Position numbers and translations under genes: made by a program | Shown here: positions 1-7,737 of the stretch, piece after piece | How the letters are laid out: each line of letters begins with the position of its first letter | How positions within the stretch are numbered: position 1 is the first letter of the stretch | Assembly (NCBI GenBank): GCA_964621645.1 | Contig: CAZUMH010000054.1 | Coordinates: 1 to 21,946 of the forward strand | DNA from: CAZUMH01 sp964621645 | Lineage (GTDB): Bacteria > Zhuqueibacterota > QNDG01 > JAGLOF01 | DNA: 21,946 bases | Direction of reading: 5' to 3' | The notes under the pieces: model-generated | What the model saw: the letters and a program-made list of their open reading frames with translations, nothing else | The model's database searches: none | Told to the model about the DNA's origin: nothing

Positions 1-500
1 GCAATTTGAGCCAGCTGTTCACTGGTAGTGCCAAATTCGTACATGTGTCTTCTGGCAATCATGGCGTACAATCCCGGGAAGGTGGCGCCATTGAAACACT
101 CATATTCCTGATCAGCGGCTGTTCCCAGAGCATAGGTGGCCTCGTCCCCTCCGACATCGGTCATCTTCTCCACGCCGGAAACAAGGACGATATCATGCAT
201 CCCCGAGGCCACCTGCATAAATCCTGTTCTCACCGCCGCACCTCCGGAAGCGCAGGCGCTCTCTACTCGCAAACCCGGAACTGGAGCCTGCCCAAGATAA
301 TCAGCCAGAAGTGAGCCCAGATGCTCCTGTCCCGTGAACAGACCGCTTGACATACACCCAACCACCATTGAATCTATATGGTCAATTGCGGAATCGTCCA
401 ATGCCAGTAATGCGGCTTCAACAAATATATCACGCAGAGATTTTTCCCAGAGTTCTCCCCATTTCTGCATCCCCACGCCGAGTACGGCTACTTCTCTCAT
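1..500 (-). CDS. Thiolase family protein (archaeal/SCP2-type acetoacetyl-CoA thiolase), 3' end cut by window edge
   Basis: An open minus-strand frame starts at ATG 500 and runs off the left edge, giving 166 visible codons. The start has a G-rich Shine-Dalgarno (GGGGG) four bases upstream. The visible part is the N-terminal thiolase fold. It begins MREVAVLGVGMQKWGE and carries the nucleophilic cysteine at about residue 83 in the motif VESACASGG, followed by the SGVEKMTD segment typical of SCP2/archaeal thiolases. The expected role is Claisen condensation or cleavage of acetoacetyl-CoA. It lies 52 bp downstream of an archaeal-type HMG-CoA synthase. In archaea that pair, with a DUF35 OB-fold protein, forms one complex that channels acetoacetyl-CoA to HMG-CoA (established knowledge). 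A DUF35 gene may lie just beyond the left edge (inference). The C-terminal catalytic His and Cys are not visible, so activity cannot be judged. Confidence 0.88.
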   Translation of the reverse strand, partial: MREVAVLGVGMQKWGELWEKSLRDIFVEAALLALDDSAIDHIDSMVVGCMSSGLFTGQEHLGSLLADYLGQAPVPGLRVESACASGGAAVRTGFMQVASGMHDIVLVSGVEKMTDVGGDEATYALGTAADQEYECFNGATFPGLYAMIARRHMYEFGTTSEQLAQI

Positions 501-552
501 AAATCCCCCTGTCGCGTTAAAGGTATCGGGATAATTTTTTTAGTTGCTGTCT

Positions 553-1604
553 TTATGTTCGTATCTTGCCCCGGAATTTGGCATAGGTACCGTAGCTGAC
601 ATAGCGAATCCCTTCTTCCAGCTGTTTGCGGGTCGGCGGCGCGCTGTCACGCACCTTATCTATGAGATCCGTCACCCGCCAGACAAATCCATCGCTCCCT
701 GCTCCTGACCCATAAGAAACCATAAGGATGAGGTCACCTGGTTTGGCCACATCCAGCGTGGCAGTTAGGCCCATAGGTGAAGAACCGGAGTAGGTATTTC
801 CCAGCGTGGGTGACAGCCAGCCGGGCTCTATCTGTTCCTTCTTGAAGCCAAGCATTTTTCCGGCCCGCATGGGGAATTTTCCGTTGGGCTGGTGAAAGAC
901 GGCATNNNNNNNNNNTTCAGATTGGATCGTTCCATAATGCCGTGTGCCGCTCCCAGGACGTGCTTGAAATAGGCTGGTTCTCCCGTGAATCGGCCGGCAT
1001 GCTTGGGATAAAACTGATATTCTCTGCGCCAAAAATCCGGTGTGTCCGTCATAAAAGAATAGGTATCCTCACAAACGGCAATCAGGTCCTTTTCTCCCAT
1101 AATAAAGGCGGCGGCTCCTGCTGCGGCTGAATACTCAAGCGCATCTCCCGGCGCACCCTGGGAAGTATCACCGCCCACTGCCAGAGCGTACTTCAGGGCG
1201 CCTGAACGGACCAGTGACAGTGCCACAAACATGGCTTCGGAACCCGCTTTGCAGGCAAATTCAAAATCGGCGCAGTGAACTTCGGGCGTGGCTCCGATTG
1301 CTTCGGCAAGAACCGTTCCGGAGGGTTTCACCGCATAGGGATGCGATTCCGATCCGATATAGACGGCTCCTATCTCAAGCGGATCCACCTGGCAGCGAGC
1401 CAGAGCGTTTCTGGTGGCTTCCACGGACATGGAAATAGTGTCCTGATCGGGTGACGGGACTGATTTCTCCTTCAGCATCAATCCCCGCTTGTAGCTTTCG
1501 GCATCCGCCCCCCAGACTGCGGCGATCTCCTCAACTTTAATGCGATGTTTCGGTACATACGCTCCATACCCGACAATACCAACCCCTTTATTCTGAGCGT
1601 TCAC
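553..1604 (-). CDS. Archaeal-type hydroxymethylglutaryl-CoA synthase, interrupted by an assembly gap
   Basis: A GTG start at 1604 follows a GGGGG Shine-Dalgarno. The N-terminal part (to 916) shows GSESHPYAVKPSG with the likely catalytic Glu86, the nucleophile Cys118 in FACKAGSEA, and GEPAYFKHV. The C-terminal part (905 to 553) resumes at AVFHQPNGKFP with the catalytic His, then GNTYSGSSPMGL and SYGSGAGSDGF. All are signatures of archaeal/bacterial HMG-CoA synthase (thiolase superfamily, about 350 aa). The two halves sit in different frames only because the 10-N gap has an arbitrary length. The family normally has a few residues (of the type KPEDFDY) at this point, so the true gap is probably about 17-20 bases. 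I read it as one intact gene, not a pseudogene. It would condense acetyl-CoA with acetoacetyl-CoA to HMG-CoA, or act in reverse, together with the adjacent thiolase. Its role in a C4-acid locus is unclear. Confidence 0.85.
906..915. other. Assembly gap (10 N) inside the HMG-CoA synthase gene
   Basis: Ten consecutive N separate the two halves of the HMG-CoA synthase reading frame. With ten bases the frames do not join. A missing length of 2 modulo 3 (for example 17 or 20) would restore a single frame and fit the family alignment. The N run is therefore a scaffold placeholder rather than a measured length. Confidence 0.97.
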
Positions 1605-1666
1605 AATGCCCCCTTCCCCGTCTTGAATGAAAACAGTTTCGGTAATATATTTTATATTTCATCATT

Positions 1667-2065
1667 TCAGTCTATGATCTTGACTTTTTTATTAATATAA
1701 TCGATAATCTCATCCGTTACAGCACCCGGGCCGAAAATTCTTCCCACACCCATCTTTTCCAGGCTTTTCACATCCTCCTCCGGAATAATCCCGCCTCCGA
1801 AGAGCAGTCTTTCCCCCAATCCTTTCTTTCGCATCAAATCCAGAACGCTGGGGAATAGTGTCATATGCGCCCCGGAAAGAATGGAAAGCCCGATAACATC
1901 GACGTCTTCCTGAACAGCAGTCTCCACAATCATCTCCGGGGTCTGCTGCAGTCCCGTGTAGATGACCTCGAAACCGGCATCTCTCAGGGCCCGGGCAACG
2001 ACCTTTATACCGCGGTCATGACCGTCCAGACCGGGCTTGGCCAATAATACACGTATATTTCTCAC
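1667..2065 (-). CDS. icmB: Acyl-CoA mutase small subunit, B12-binding (isobutyryl-CoA mutase IcmB type)
   Basis: This 132-aa protein is the separate cobalamin-binding subunit of a B12-dependent acyl-CoA mutase, about the size of known IcmB proteins. The base-off/His-on B12 motif DxHxxG is D14-G-H16-D-R-G19, with His16 as the predicted lower axial cobalt ligand. S61-x-L63 and the GGG at 90-92 complete the Rossmann-like B12 fold. The GTG start has a strong GGGAGG four bases upstream. It lies 15 bp after the large subunit, so the two are almost certainly co-translated and form the active heteromer. Sequence alone does not separate IcmB from the small subunits of MCM-like or HCM-like enzymes. The specificity is inferred from the large subunit next door. 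Confidence 0.9.
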   Translation of the reverse strand: MRNIRVLLAKPGLDGHDRGIKVVARALRDAGFEVIYTGLQQTPEMIVETAVQEDVDVIGLSILSGAHMTLFPSVLDLMRKKGLGERLLFGGGIIPEEDVKSLEKMGVGRIFGPGAVTDEIIDYINKKVKIID

Positions 2066-2080
2066 TGATCCTCCCTTAAT

Positions 2081-3736
2081 TTACCAGTAGATGGGTGGTT
2101 CCCGGTATTCACCAAATTCCTTCTTGAGCACCCCGGCAATCTCCCCCAGGGTGGCGTAGGCACGGGTAGCGTTAAGGATCGGTTCCATGAGGTTTTCCGA
2201 AGTGCGGCAGACCGATCCCAGCTCTTCCATTGTCTGACGCACTTTTTCGTTGTCCCGTTTTTCACGCAGTTCAGCCAGACGACGACATTGAGTCTTCTCC
2301 ACTTCCGGATCAATACGCAGGAGAGGCACCTCTATTTTCTCGTTTTCAATACGATATTCATTTAGCCCAACTACAATCCGTTGTTTTTCTTCGATTGCTC
2401 TCTGATCCCTGAAGGCCGCCTCGGCGATCTCCCGCTGCGGATACCCCACTTCAATAGCCCTAACAATGCCGCCCAGCTTCTCAATCTTGTCAAAGTATTC
2501 ATATGCTTTATGTTCCATCTGATTGGTGGTGGACTCGATAAAATATGATCCAGCCAAGGGATCGATAGTATTGGCAGCTCCAGATTCATGGGCGATCAGC
2601 TGCTGGGTGCGAAGAGCGATCAGCACGGCTTTCTCGCTGGGGAGGGCCAGTGTTTCATCCATTGAGTTTGTATGGAGGCTCTGTGTACCGCCCAGAACCG
2701 CCGCCAGGGCCTGCCAGGCCACTCTGACAATATTGTTCTCCGGCTGCTGTGCCGTCAGGGTGCATCCCGCCGTCTGGGTATGAAAGCGCAGCAGCCAGGA
2801 ACGCGGATCTTTAGCGCCGTAACGATTCTTCATTTCCCTGGCCCAGATACGGCGGGCGGCCCGGTACTTGGCGATTTCTTCGAAGAAATCTATGTGGGAA
2901 TTGAAGAAGAAAGAGAGCCGGGGCGCAAACTCATCTACGTCCATGCCGGCCTTAATACCCGCTTCGACATAGGCGAATCCATCTGTCAAGGTGAAGGCCA
3001 GCTCCTGTACCGCCGTGGAGCCAGCCTCACGGATGTGGTATCCGGAAACGGAAATCGTATTCCATTTGGGCAGGTGCCTTGAACCATAGGACATAGTATC
3101 CACTGTGATGCGCATGGAGGGATCAGGCGGCACCAGCCATGATTTTTGAGCGATGTATTCTTTCAGCACATCGTTCTGAATAGTGCCGCGCAATTTTTTC
3201 TCATCCACTCCCTGTTTCTCGGCGGTAACGATATAAAAAGCCCAAAGGATAGCCGCCGGTCCATTTATCGTCATGCTGGTGGAAACCTTGTCCAACGGGA
3301 TGCCGTCGAAAAGCCGTTCCATATCGGCCAGTGAAGTAATGGCAACTCCGCATTTGCCGACTTCTCCTTTTGAAAGAGGATCATCGGAATCCCGGCCGTA
3401 GAGAGTGGGAAAATCAAACGCGACGGAAAGTCCCGTCTGTCCATGTTCAAGTAAATATTTATAGCGTTTATTGGTGTCATCGGCACTGCCGAATCCCGAG
3501 AACATGCGCATGGTCCAGAGCCGGGTCCGATACATGGTGTCATAGACACCGCGGGTAAACGGGTACTCTCCCGGAAAACCGAGATCGCGCAGGTAATCAA
3601 GATCTTGGATGTCATCCGGCAGCGAAAGCGGAGTAACCGGTTCGCCTGACACCGTAGAGAAAACTTCCTTGCGTTTGACCGCTTCGGCGAATTTTTTCTC
3701 CCAGTTTTTCTTGCTATTTTTAAAATCTGAATTCAT
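2081..3736 (-). CDS. icmA: Acyl-CoA mutase large subunit, probable isobutyryl-CoA mutase (IcmA-like)
   Basis: This 551-aa TIM-barrel mutase subunit lacks a fused B12 domain, which is the adjacent gene. The ATG start has AGGAG six bases upstream. Family motifs seen are GQTGLSVAFDFPT, GRDSDDP, GTIQND and SGYH with conserved His234. By my alignment the residues that set substrate specificity are Phe79 (in TMRMFSGF, where methylmalonyl-CoA mutase has Tyr89 in TMRQYAGF) and Gln197 (in KEYIAQKSW, where MCM has carboxylate-binding Arg207). Phe/Gln is the pair reported for isobutyryl-CoA mutase (Phe80/Gln198). 2-Hydroxyisobutyryl-CoA mutase has Ile/Gln. Automated annotation would probably call this methylmalonyl-CoA mutase, but loss of the Arg argues against a dicarboxylic substrate. 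The expected reaction is n-butyryl-CoA <-> isobutyryl-CoA. Pivalyl/isovaleryl-CoA is an alternative. Adjacent MeaB, CobO and butyryl-CoA oxidation genes support this. Confidence 0.85.
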   Translation of the reverse strand: MNSDFKNSKKNWEKKFAEAVKRKEVFSTVSGEPVTPLSLPDDIQDLDYLRDLGFPGEYPFTRGVYDTMYRTRLWTMRMFSGFGSADDTNKRYKYLLEHGQTGLSVAFDFPTLYGRDSDDPLSKGEVGKCGVAITSLADMERLFDGIPLDKVSTSMTINGPAAILWAFYIVTAEKQGVDEKKLRGTIQNDVLKEYIAQKSWLVPPDPSMRITVDTMSYGSRHLPKWNTISVSGYHIREAGSTAVQELAFTLTDGFAYVEAGIKAGMDVDEFAPRLSFFFNSHIDFFEEIAKYRAARRIWAREMKNRYGAKDPRSWLLRFHTQTAGCTLTAQQPENNIVRVAWQALAAVLGGTQSLHTNSMDETLALPSEKAVLIALRTQQLIAHESGAANTIDPLAGSYFIESTTNQMEHKAYEYFDKIEKLGGIVRAIEVGYPQREIAEAAFRDQRAIEEKQRIVVGLNEYRIENEKIEVPLLRIDPEVEKTQCRRLAELREKRDNEKVRQTMEELGSVCRTSENLMEPILNATRAYATLGEIAGVLKKEFGEYREPPIYW

Positions 3737-3780
3737 GTGCAGCTCCTAAATCAGGGTGTTGCGAATCAGTATCATTTTGG

Positions 3781-4743
3781 TTATATCAGAGATCTCTTCC
3801 TCAACAGTAAAAGTATTTCCTGTGCCGCCCGGCCGGGACTGGAGGCACGTTTGATCACTTCCTCCACTTTCTTCTCGTAAATGTTTTTAACATCAGGATT
3901 GTCCCACAGCATAGAAAGAAATGAATTTTCCAGTTGATCGGTTATCTCGGCTCGGATGTTTTTCTCCCGGAACACTTCCAGAAGGTTATTCTCCCGCAGA
4001 AAATCAGCGTGTGATGCAAGTGCTGCTAACAACTGGTCAAATCCCTGACCCTCCCTAGCCTGTGTTTTTATCACCGGCGGTTTCCAGACCGTTTCATCCC
4101 TGCGCATTTCCAGGATCATCTCGATTTCGGTCACCAGTCTGTCAGCACCTTCCCGGTCGGCTTTATTCACACAAAAGATTTCACCGATCTCCATGAGTCC
4201 CGCTTTCATGGCCTGGATGCCGTCCCCTGATTCCGGGACAAGTACGACCATGGTGGTATGTGTGGTGTTCATGATATCGAGTTCGGCCTGGCCGACACCC
4301 ACCGTTTCAATCAGGATGATATCGGTCCCGAAAGCATCCAGCACATCGGAAACCACTTTTGTCCTCCTCGACAACCCGCCAAGGCTGCCCCTGGTCGCCA
4401 TACTGCGGATGAATACCTCAGGATCGAGGAAAAGGCTGGACATCCTTACCCGGTCTCCCAGAATAGCTCCGCCGCTGAACGGCGAAGTGGGATCCACGGC
4501 TATAATTCCGACGCTTTTCTTCTGGCGCCGCAGCATACCGGTCAACTTTTCCACCGTGGTGCTCTTTCCGGCCCCCGGTGGGCCGGTGATGCCTATGCGA
4601 CGCGCGTTTCCCACCTTAGGATACAGCGCGTCCATGATCTCCATACAGGAGTCAGCCTCATTCTCCACCAGAGAGATGACGCGGGCGCAGGCTGTCCTGT
4701 CACCCTGGAAGAACCGCTCGATTAAATCCTCAGTAGTCGACAC
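3781..4743 (-). CDS. meaB: MeaB/ArgK-type GTPase, chaperone of the B12-dependent mutase
   Basis: This 320-aa G3E-family P-loop GTPase has a Walker A at GPPGAGKST (54-62), AVDPTSPFSGGAILGDRVRM (82-101), a switch segment ETVGVGQ (146-152) and NKAD (193-196) for guanine recognition. MeaB proteins gate loading of adenosylcobalamin into acyl-CoA mutases and eject damaged cofactor (established knowledge). A GTG start at 4743 lies inside the 3' end of the adenosyltransferase gene, giving a 14-bp overlap and likely translational coupling. The mutase large subunit follows 44 bp downstream. In IcmF-type enzymes this domain is fused between the two mutase parts; here all three are separate proteins. Its position between the adenosyltransferase and the mutase fits a dedicated partner. 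Confidence 0.93.
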   Translation of the reverse strand: MSTTEDLIERFFQGDRTACARVISLVENEADSCMEIMDALYPKVGNARRIGITGPPGAGKSTTVEKLTGMLRRQKKSVGIIAVDPTSPFSGGAILGDRVRMSSLFLDPEVFIRSMATRGSLGGLSRRTKVVSDVLDAFGTDIILIETVGVGQAELDIMNTTHTTMVVLVPESGDGIQAMKAGLMEIGEIFCVNKADREGADRLVTEIEMILEMRRDETVWKPPVIKTQAREGQGFDQLLAALASHADFLRENNLLEVFREKNIRAEITDQLENSFLSMLWDNPDVKNIYEKKVEEVIKRASSPGRAAQEILLLLRKRSLI

Positions 4744-5263
4744 CTTCTCTCCCGGGGATTCCCTTTTGATACGGATGTTTTATCTCTTGTACCTCACTGA
4801 CCAAATCGGCTTTCCGGATCACTTCCTCAGCCGCATATCTTCCGGTGAGGACCAATTCCTGAGTTTCAGACTTTTCATCAATGAGCTCTAAAAGCTGCTC
4901 TAACGAGATAAGGCCGTAATCGACCGCCACATTAATTTCATCCAGTATCAGCATATCCACGGTATCGTCTTTGCTGAGACGGCGGCCCAGTTCGAATCCC
5001 TGTCGTGCAAGGCGAAGGTCTTCTTCAGATGGTGCCCCCTTTTTAACGAACGTGGGAAGTCCAGACTGAATCAGTTCAAAATTATCAATTTTATTGGAGA
5101 TAAGCACCTCTCCGTAGGATGGATCTCCCTTCATGAAACAGATCATTTTTACCTTCCAGCCGTGGCCGCAAGCGCGCAGGGCCAGCCCCAGAGAGCCGGT
5201 TGTTTTCCCTTTACCATTTCCGGTGTAGACATGAATCAGTCCACGTCTGTTTTTATCACCCAC
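4730..5263 (-). CDS. cobO: Cob(I)alamin adenosyltransferase, CobO/BtuR (CobA) family
   Basis: This 177-aa protein has the family layout: a P-loop TGNGKGKTT near residues 14-22, an acidic DEINVAVDYG segment, LVLTGRYA, and a C-terminal KHPYQKGIPGREGVDY like the KHPF..G....G(I/V)E(F/Y) ending of CobO proteins. It transfers the 5'-deoxyadenosyl group of ATP to cob(I)alamin, making the coenzyme B12 that the downstream mutase uses. The start is a GTG at 5263, three bases after the MvhD stop, with AGGGA upstream. Since no other cobalamin synthesis gene is in the window, its job here is most simply local cofactor supply or repair for the mutase. The MeaB gene overlaps its 3' end. Confidence 0.93.
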   Translation of the reverse strand: MGDKNRRGLIHVYTGNGKGKTTGSLGLALRACGHGWKVKMICFMKGDPSYGEVLISNKIDNFELIQSGLPTFVKKGAPSEEDLRLARQGFELGRRLSKDDTVDMLILDEINVAVDYGLISLEQLLELIDEKSETQELVLTGRYAAEEVIRKADLVSEVQEIKHPYQKGIPGREGVDY

Positions 5264-5266
5264 GCA

Positions 5267-5722
5267 TTATTCCCTTATTTTTTGTGGTCCCAGTGATTGT
5301 ATATGCTGGGTGAATTCCGTGATACTTTCAGCAAATTTGGCTCCTTCCGAGGCCGATATCCATTCCACCCGCAGACGCGATGGATCGATCCCCAGCTGAG
5401 GCAGCACCTTTTTTATCATGATCAGACGGCGCTTGGCTTTCAGATTTCCTGTCTGGTAATGACAGTCTCCCGGATGACATCCGCCCACAAAAACGCCGTC
5501 GGCACCCTGGCTGAAGGCCTCCAGGATGAATCCCGGCTCCAGGCGCCCGGTACACATGATGCGAATAAGACGGATAGAGGCGGGATATTTTAGCCGCGAG
5601 GTGCCGGCCAGATCCGCTCCTGCGTAGGTGCACCAAGTGCAGGTGAACCCGATAATCCGAGGTTTCCAGATTGCACGTGCCGGTTCGTCTTTTTTCCCTG
5701 CTGCAGTGTCTGTGACTGTCAT
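5267..5722 (-). CDS. mvhD: MvhD/FlpD-family iron-sulfur electron-transfer subunit
   Basis: This 151-aa protein matches the delta-subunit family of methyl-viologen-reducing hydrogenase. It carries the family cysteines in GFTCTWCTYAGADLAG, RIMCTGRLEP and GGCHPGDCHY, which bind a [2Fe-2S] centre in known MvhD. MvhD docks on HdrA and passes electrons between HdrA and a partner enzyme (hydrogenase in methanogens, formate dehydrogenase in others). The ATG start has AAGGA eight bases upstream. It follows hdrA by about 50 bp, the usual hdrA-mvhD order. No hydrogenase or formate dehydrogenase subunit is in the window, so the partner is encoded elsewhere or is one of the neighbouring proteins (inference). 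The N-terminal 15 residues are a short non-conserved extension. Confidence 0.92.
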   Translation of the reverse strand: MTVTDTAAGKKDEPARAIWKPRIIGFTCTWCTYAGADLAGTSRLKYPASIRLIRIMCTGRLEPGFILEAFSQGADGVFVGGCHPGDCHYQTGNLKAKRRLIMIKKVLPQLGIDPSRLRVEWISASEGAKFAESITEFTQHIQSLGPQKIRE

Positions 5723-5774
5723 ATATGTTTTCCTTTTTAATCAGGACCGTTCGGATCTCAGCGGGATTGTCACT

Positions 5775-7736
5775 TCAATCCCAGGCGGCCAGAGCCCTGA
5801 TTTGGGCCATTATCTGTCTGTCAGTAAAGTGATGCATACTCATGGCACCGCTGGGGCAGGCAGCGGCACAGGAACCACAGCCCTTGCATAAGGCCCGGTT
5901 TACGCGCATTACCTCGTCCGCTTCGTCAAAGCTTAAAGCATCAAAGGCGCACATCGTCTGACAGATGCGACAGCCGGCGCACCGTTCTTCATCGACCTGG
6001 GCGGTGATCGGTTCCATCGCTACGGTCCCCCGGTTCAGCAAAGCCAGTACCGAGGAAGCGGCCGCTTTAGCCTGGGCAACCGTGTCGGGAATATCTTTCG
6101 GACCCTGACAGCAGCCAGCCAGAAAAATGCCTTGGGTAGCGGCCTCAACCGGACGAAGTTTTGGATGGGCCTCCATGAGAAATCCATCAGTAGAGCGGGA
6201 GATTTTCAGCAGGCGGGCTGCCTCATCCGTGCCCTGGCCCGGTTCCAAACCTGTTCCAAGGACTACCAAATCACTTTCGATTTCAATGGTTTTTCCGAGC
6301 AGTGTATCTTCAGCTCTGACGATGAGTCTGTCGCCCTGACGGTAAATTTCCGACCCGCTGGCCCTTCTGAAAATGACGCCCTCTCCCCGGACCCGGTCAT
6401 AAAACTCTTCATATCCCTTCCCGAAACAGCGCAGGTCAACATAGAGCATGGTGACTTCCACATCGGGTATCTTTTCCCTGGCAAGATGGGCCTGTTTAAT
6501 CAAATACATGCAGCAGACCCGGGAGCAGTACTCATTTCCGATGTTTTTATCCCTGGAACCGACACAATGTATAAAAACGATCCTTTTGGGACTTGTCTCC
6601 CCTACCTGGATTTCGCCTTTTGTCGGACCTGAAGCTGAAACGATCCGTTCAAATTCCAAACCGCTTATGACATTATCATAATCCGTATAAGCCATCTCCG
6701 CCTTGCGTCCGGGATCGAACTGCTCATATCCGGTGGCCAGGATGACGGCTCCGACTTCTTCATGAATCAATTCGTCTTTCTGATGGAAATCTATGGCTGC
6801 TGTCCCGCAGGTGGACTGACAGGCCGGTTCCCGGCCGCATTTGCCCTTTGTCAGGAAAATGCAGTATTCAGGATCCACCGTATAGACCAGGGGCACGGCC
6901 TGGGGGAAGGGGATATAGATTGCGGAACGCTTGTTCAAATTCATATTGAAGGGGTCCGGCACCTTTTCCTTCATGCGGCAGGCCTCGGCACATAGTCCGC
7001 ATCCAGTGCAGGTGTCCCCGTTAACGTAGCGGGCTTTTTTACGTATAGTCACCGTGAAATTACCGACGAATCCTTCCACCCGTTCCAACGTTGCATAGCT
7101 GAGAAGAGTAATATTGGGATGTTCTGCTACCTCAACCATCTTTGGTGTCAGAATACAGGCTGAACAGTCCAGTGTGGGAAAGGTTTTGTCGAGCTGGGCC
7201 ATATGCCCGCCGATGGAGGGTTCCTTCTCCACAAGAATCACTTTATATCCGGCGGCGGCAATATCCAGAGCCGCCTGAATTCCGGCGATGCCACCCCCCA
7301 CAACCAGAGCCGCCCGCGTCACCGGGACTTCTTCTGTTTCAAGAGATTCCAGTAAAAAAGCCCTTGAGAGAGCGGCTGAGATGAGATTAATGGCCTTTGC
7401 CGTCGCTTCTTCCCGGTCATCGTGCACCCAAGCGCACTGCTCACGGATATTAGCCATCTCGAAACGGTAGGGATTCAATCCGGCAGAGACGCAGGCTTTG
7501 CGAAAGGTGGTTTCATGCAGACGCGGCGAACAGGCCGCCACCACCACACCCTCCAGTTCGAGTTCATGGATATCCTTTTTGATCAGCTCCTGTCCCGGAT
7601 CGGAACACATGTAGGGGTACTGTCTTACTATGGAAACATTGGGATGATCTTTAAATGCAGCGGCCACCCGGTCGATATCCACTCTCGCCGCTATATTAGT
7701 CCCGCAATGACAGATATAAAGCCCCAGTCCGGCCAT
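5775..7736 (-). CDS. hdrA: HdrA-like FAD/iron-sulfur protein (heterodisulfide reductase subunit A family)
   Basis: At 653 aa this is the length of full HdrA from methanogens. Regions in order are an N-terminal iron-sulfur domain starting at C9-H-C11-G; an FAD Rossmann motif VVGGGIAGIQAA (145-156) with VEKEPSIGGHMAQ; LDCSACILTPKM (189-200); an inserted ferredoxin cluster CTGCGLCAEAC (243-253); and two C-terminal [4Fe-4S] motifs at about 586-596 and 617-627. HdrA carries the bifurcating flavin in Hdr complexes, splitting electron pairs between ferredoxin and a high-potential acceptor (established knowledge). The gene starts one base after the etfA stop, so it is tightly coupled to EtfAB, and MvhD follows. 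HdrB and HdrC genes are absent; the HdrD-like protein upstream of etfB could take their place (inference). It is soluble, with no membrane segment. Confidence 0.94.
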   Translation of the reverse strand: MAGLGLYICHCGTNIAARVDIDRVAAAFKDHPNVSIVRQYPYMCSDPGQELIKKDIHELELEGVVVAACSPRLHETTFRKACVSAGLNPYRFEMANIREQCAWVHDDREEATAKAINLISAALSRAFLLESLETEEVPVTRAALVVGGGIAGIQAALDIAAAGYKVILVEKEPSIGGHMAQLDKTFPTLDCSACILTPKMVEVAEHPNITLLSYATLERVEGFVGNFTVTIRKKARYVNGDTCTGCGLCAEACRMKEKVPDPFNMNLNKRSAIYIPFPQAVPLVYTVDPEYCIFLTKGKCGREPACQSTCGTAAIDFHQKDELIHEEVGAVILATGYEQFDPGRKAEMAYTDYDNVISGLEFERIVSASGPTKGEIQVGETSPKRIVFIHCVGSRDKNIGNEYCSRVCCMYLIKQAHLAREKIPDVEVTMLYVDLRCFGKGYEEFYDRVRGEGVIFRRASGSEIYRQGDRLIVRAEDTLLGKTIEIESDLVVLGTGLEPGQGTDEAARLLKISRSTDGFLMEAHPKLRPVEAATQGIFLAGCCQGPKDIPDTVAQAKAAASSVLALLNRGTVAMEPITAQVDEERCAGCRICQTMCAFDALSFDEADEVMRVNRALCKGCGSCAAACPSGAMSMHHFTDRQIMAQIRALAAWD

Positions 7737-7737
7737 A

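Noticed and set aside
828..1604. Reading the HMG-CoA synthase frame straight through the N run to a stop near 828
   Set aside because: After the Ns this frame leaves all family similarity, while the other frame carries AVFHQPNGKFP. The apparent continuation is produced by the arbitrary gap length.
2081..3736. Methylmalonyl-CoA mutase and hence a propionate pathway
   Set aside because: The carboxylate-binding Arg and the Tyr partner are replaced by Gln and Phe, and no methylmalonyl-CoA epimerase, decarboxylase or propionyl-CoA carboxylase gene is in the window.
4193..4891. Long plus-strand open frame of 232 codons opposite meaB and cobO
   Set aside because: It is fully antisense to two strongly conserved genes, has no recognisable motif and no Shine-Dalgarno worth noting. 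It is a shadow frame.
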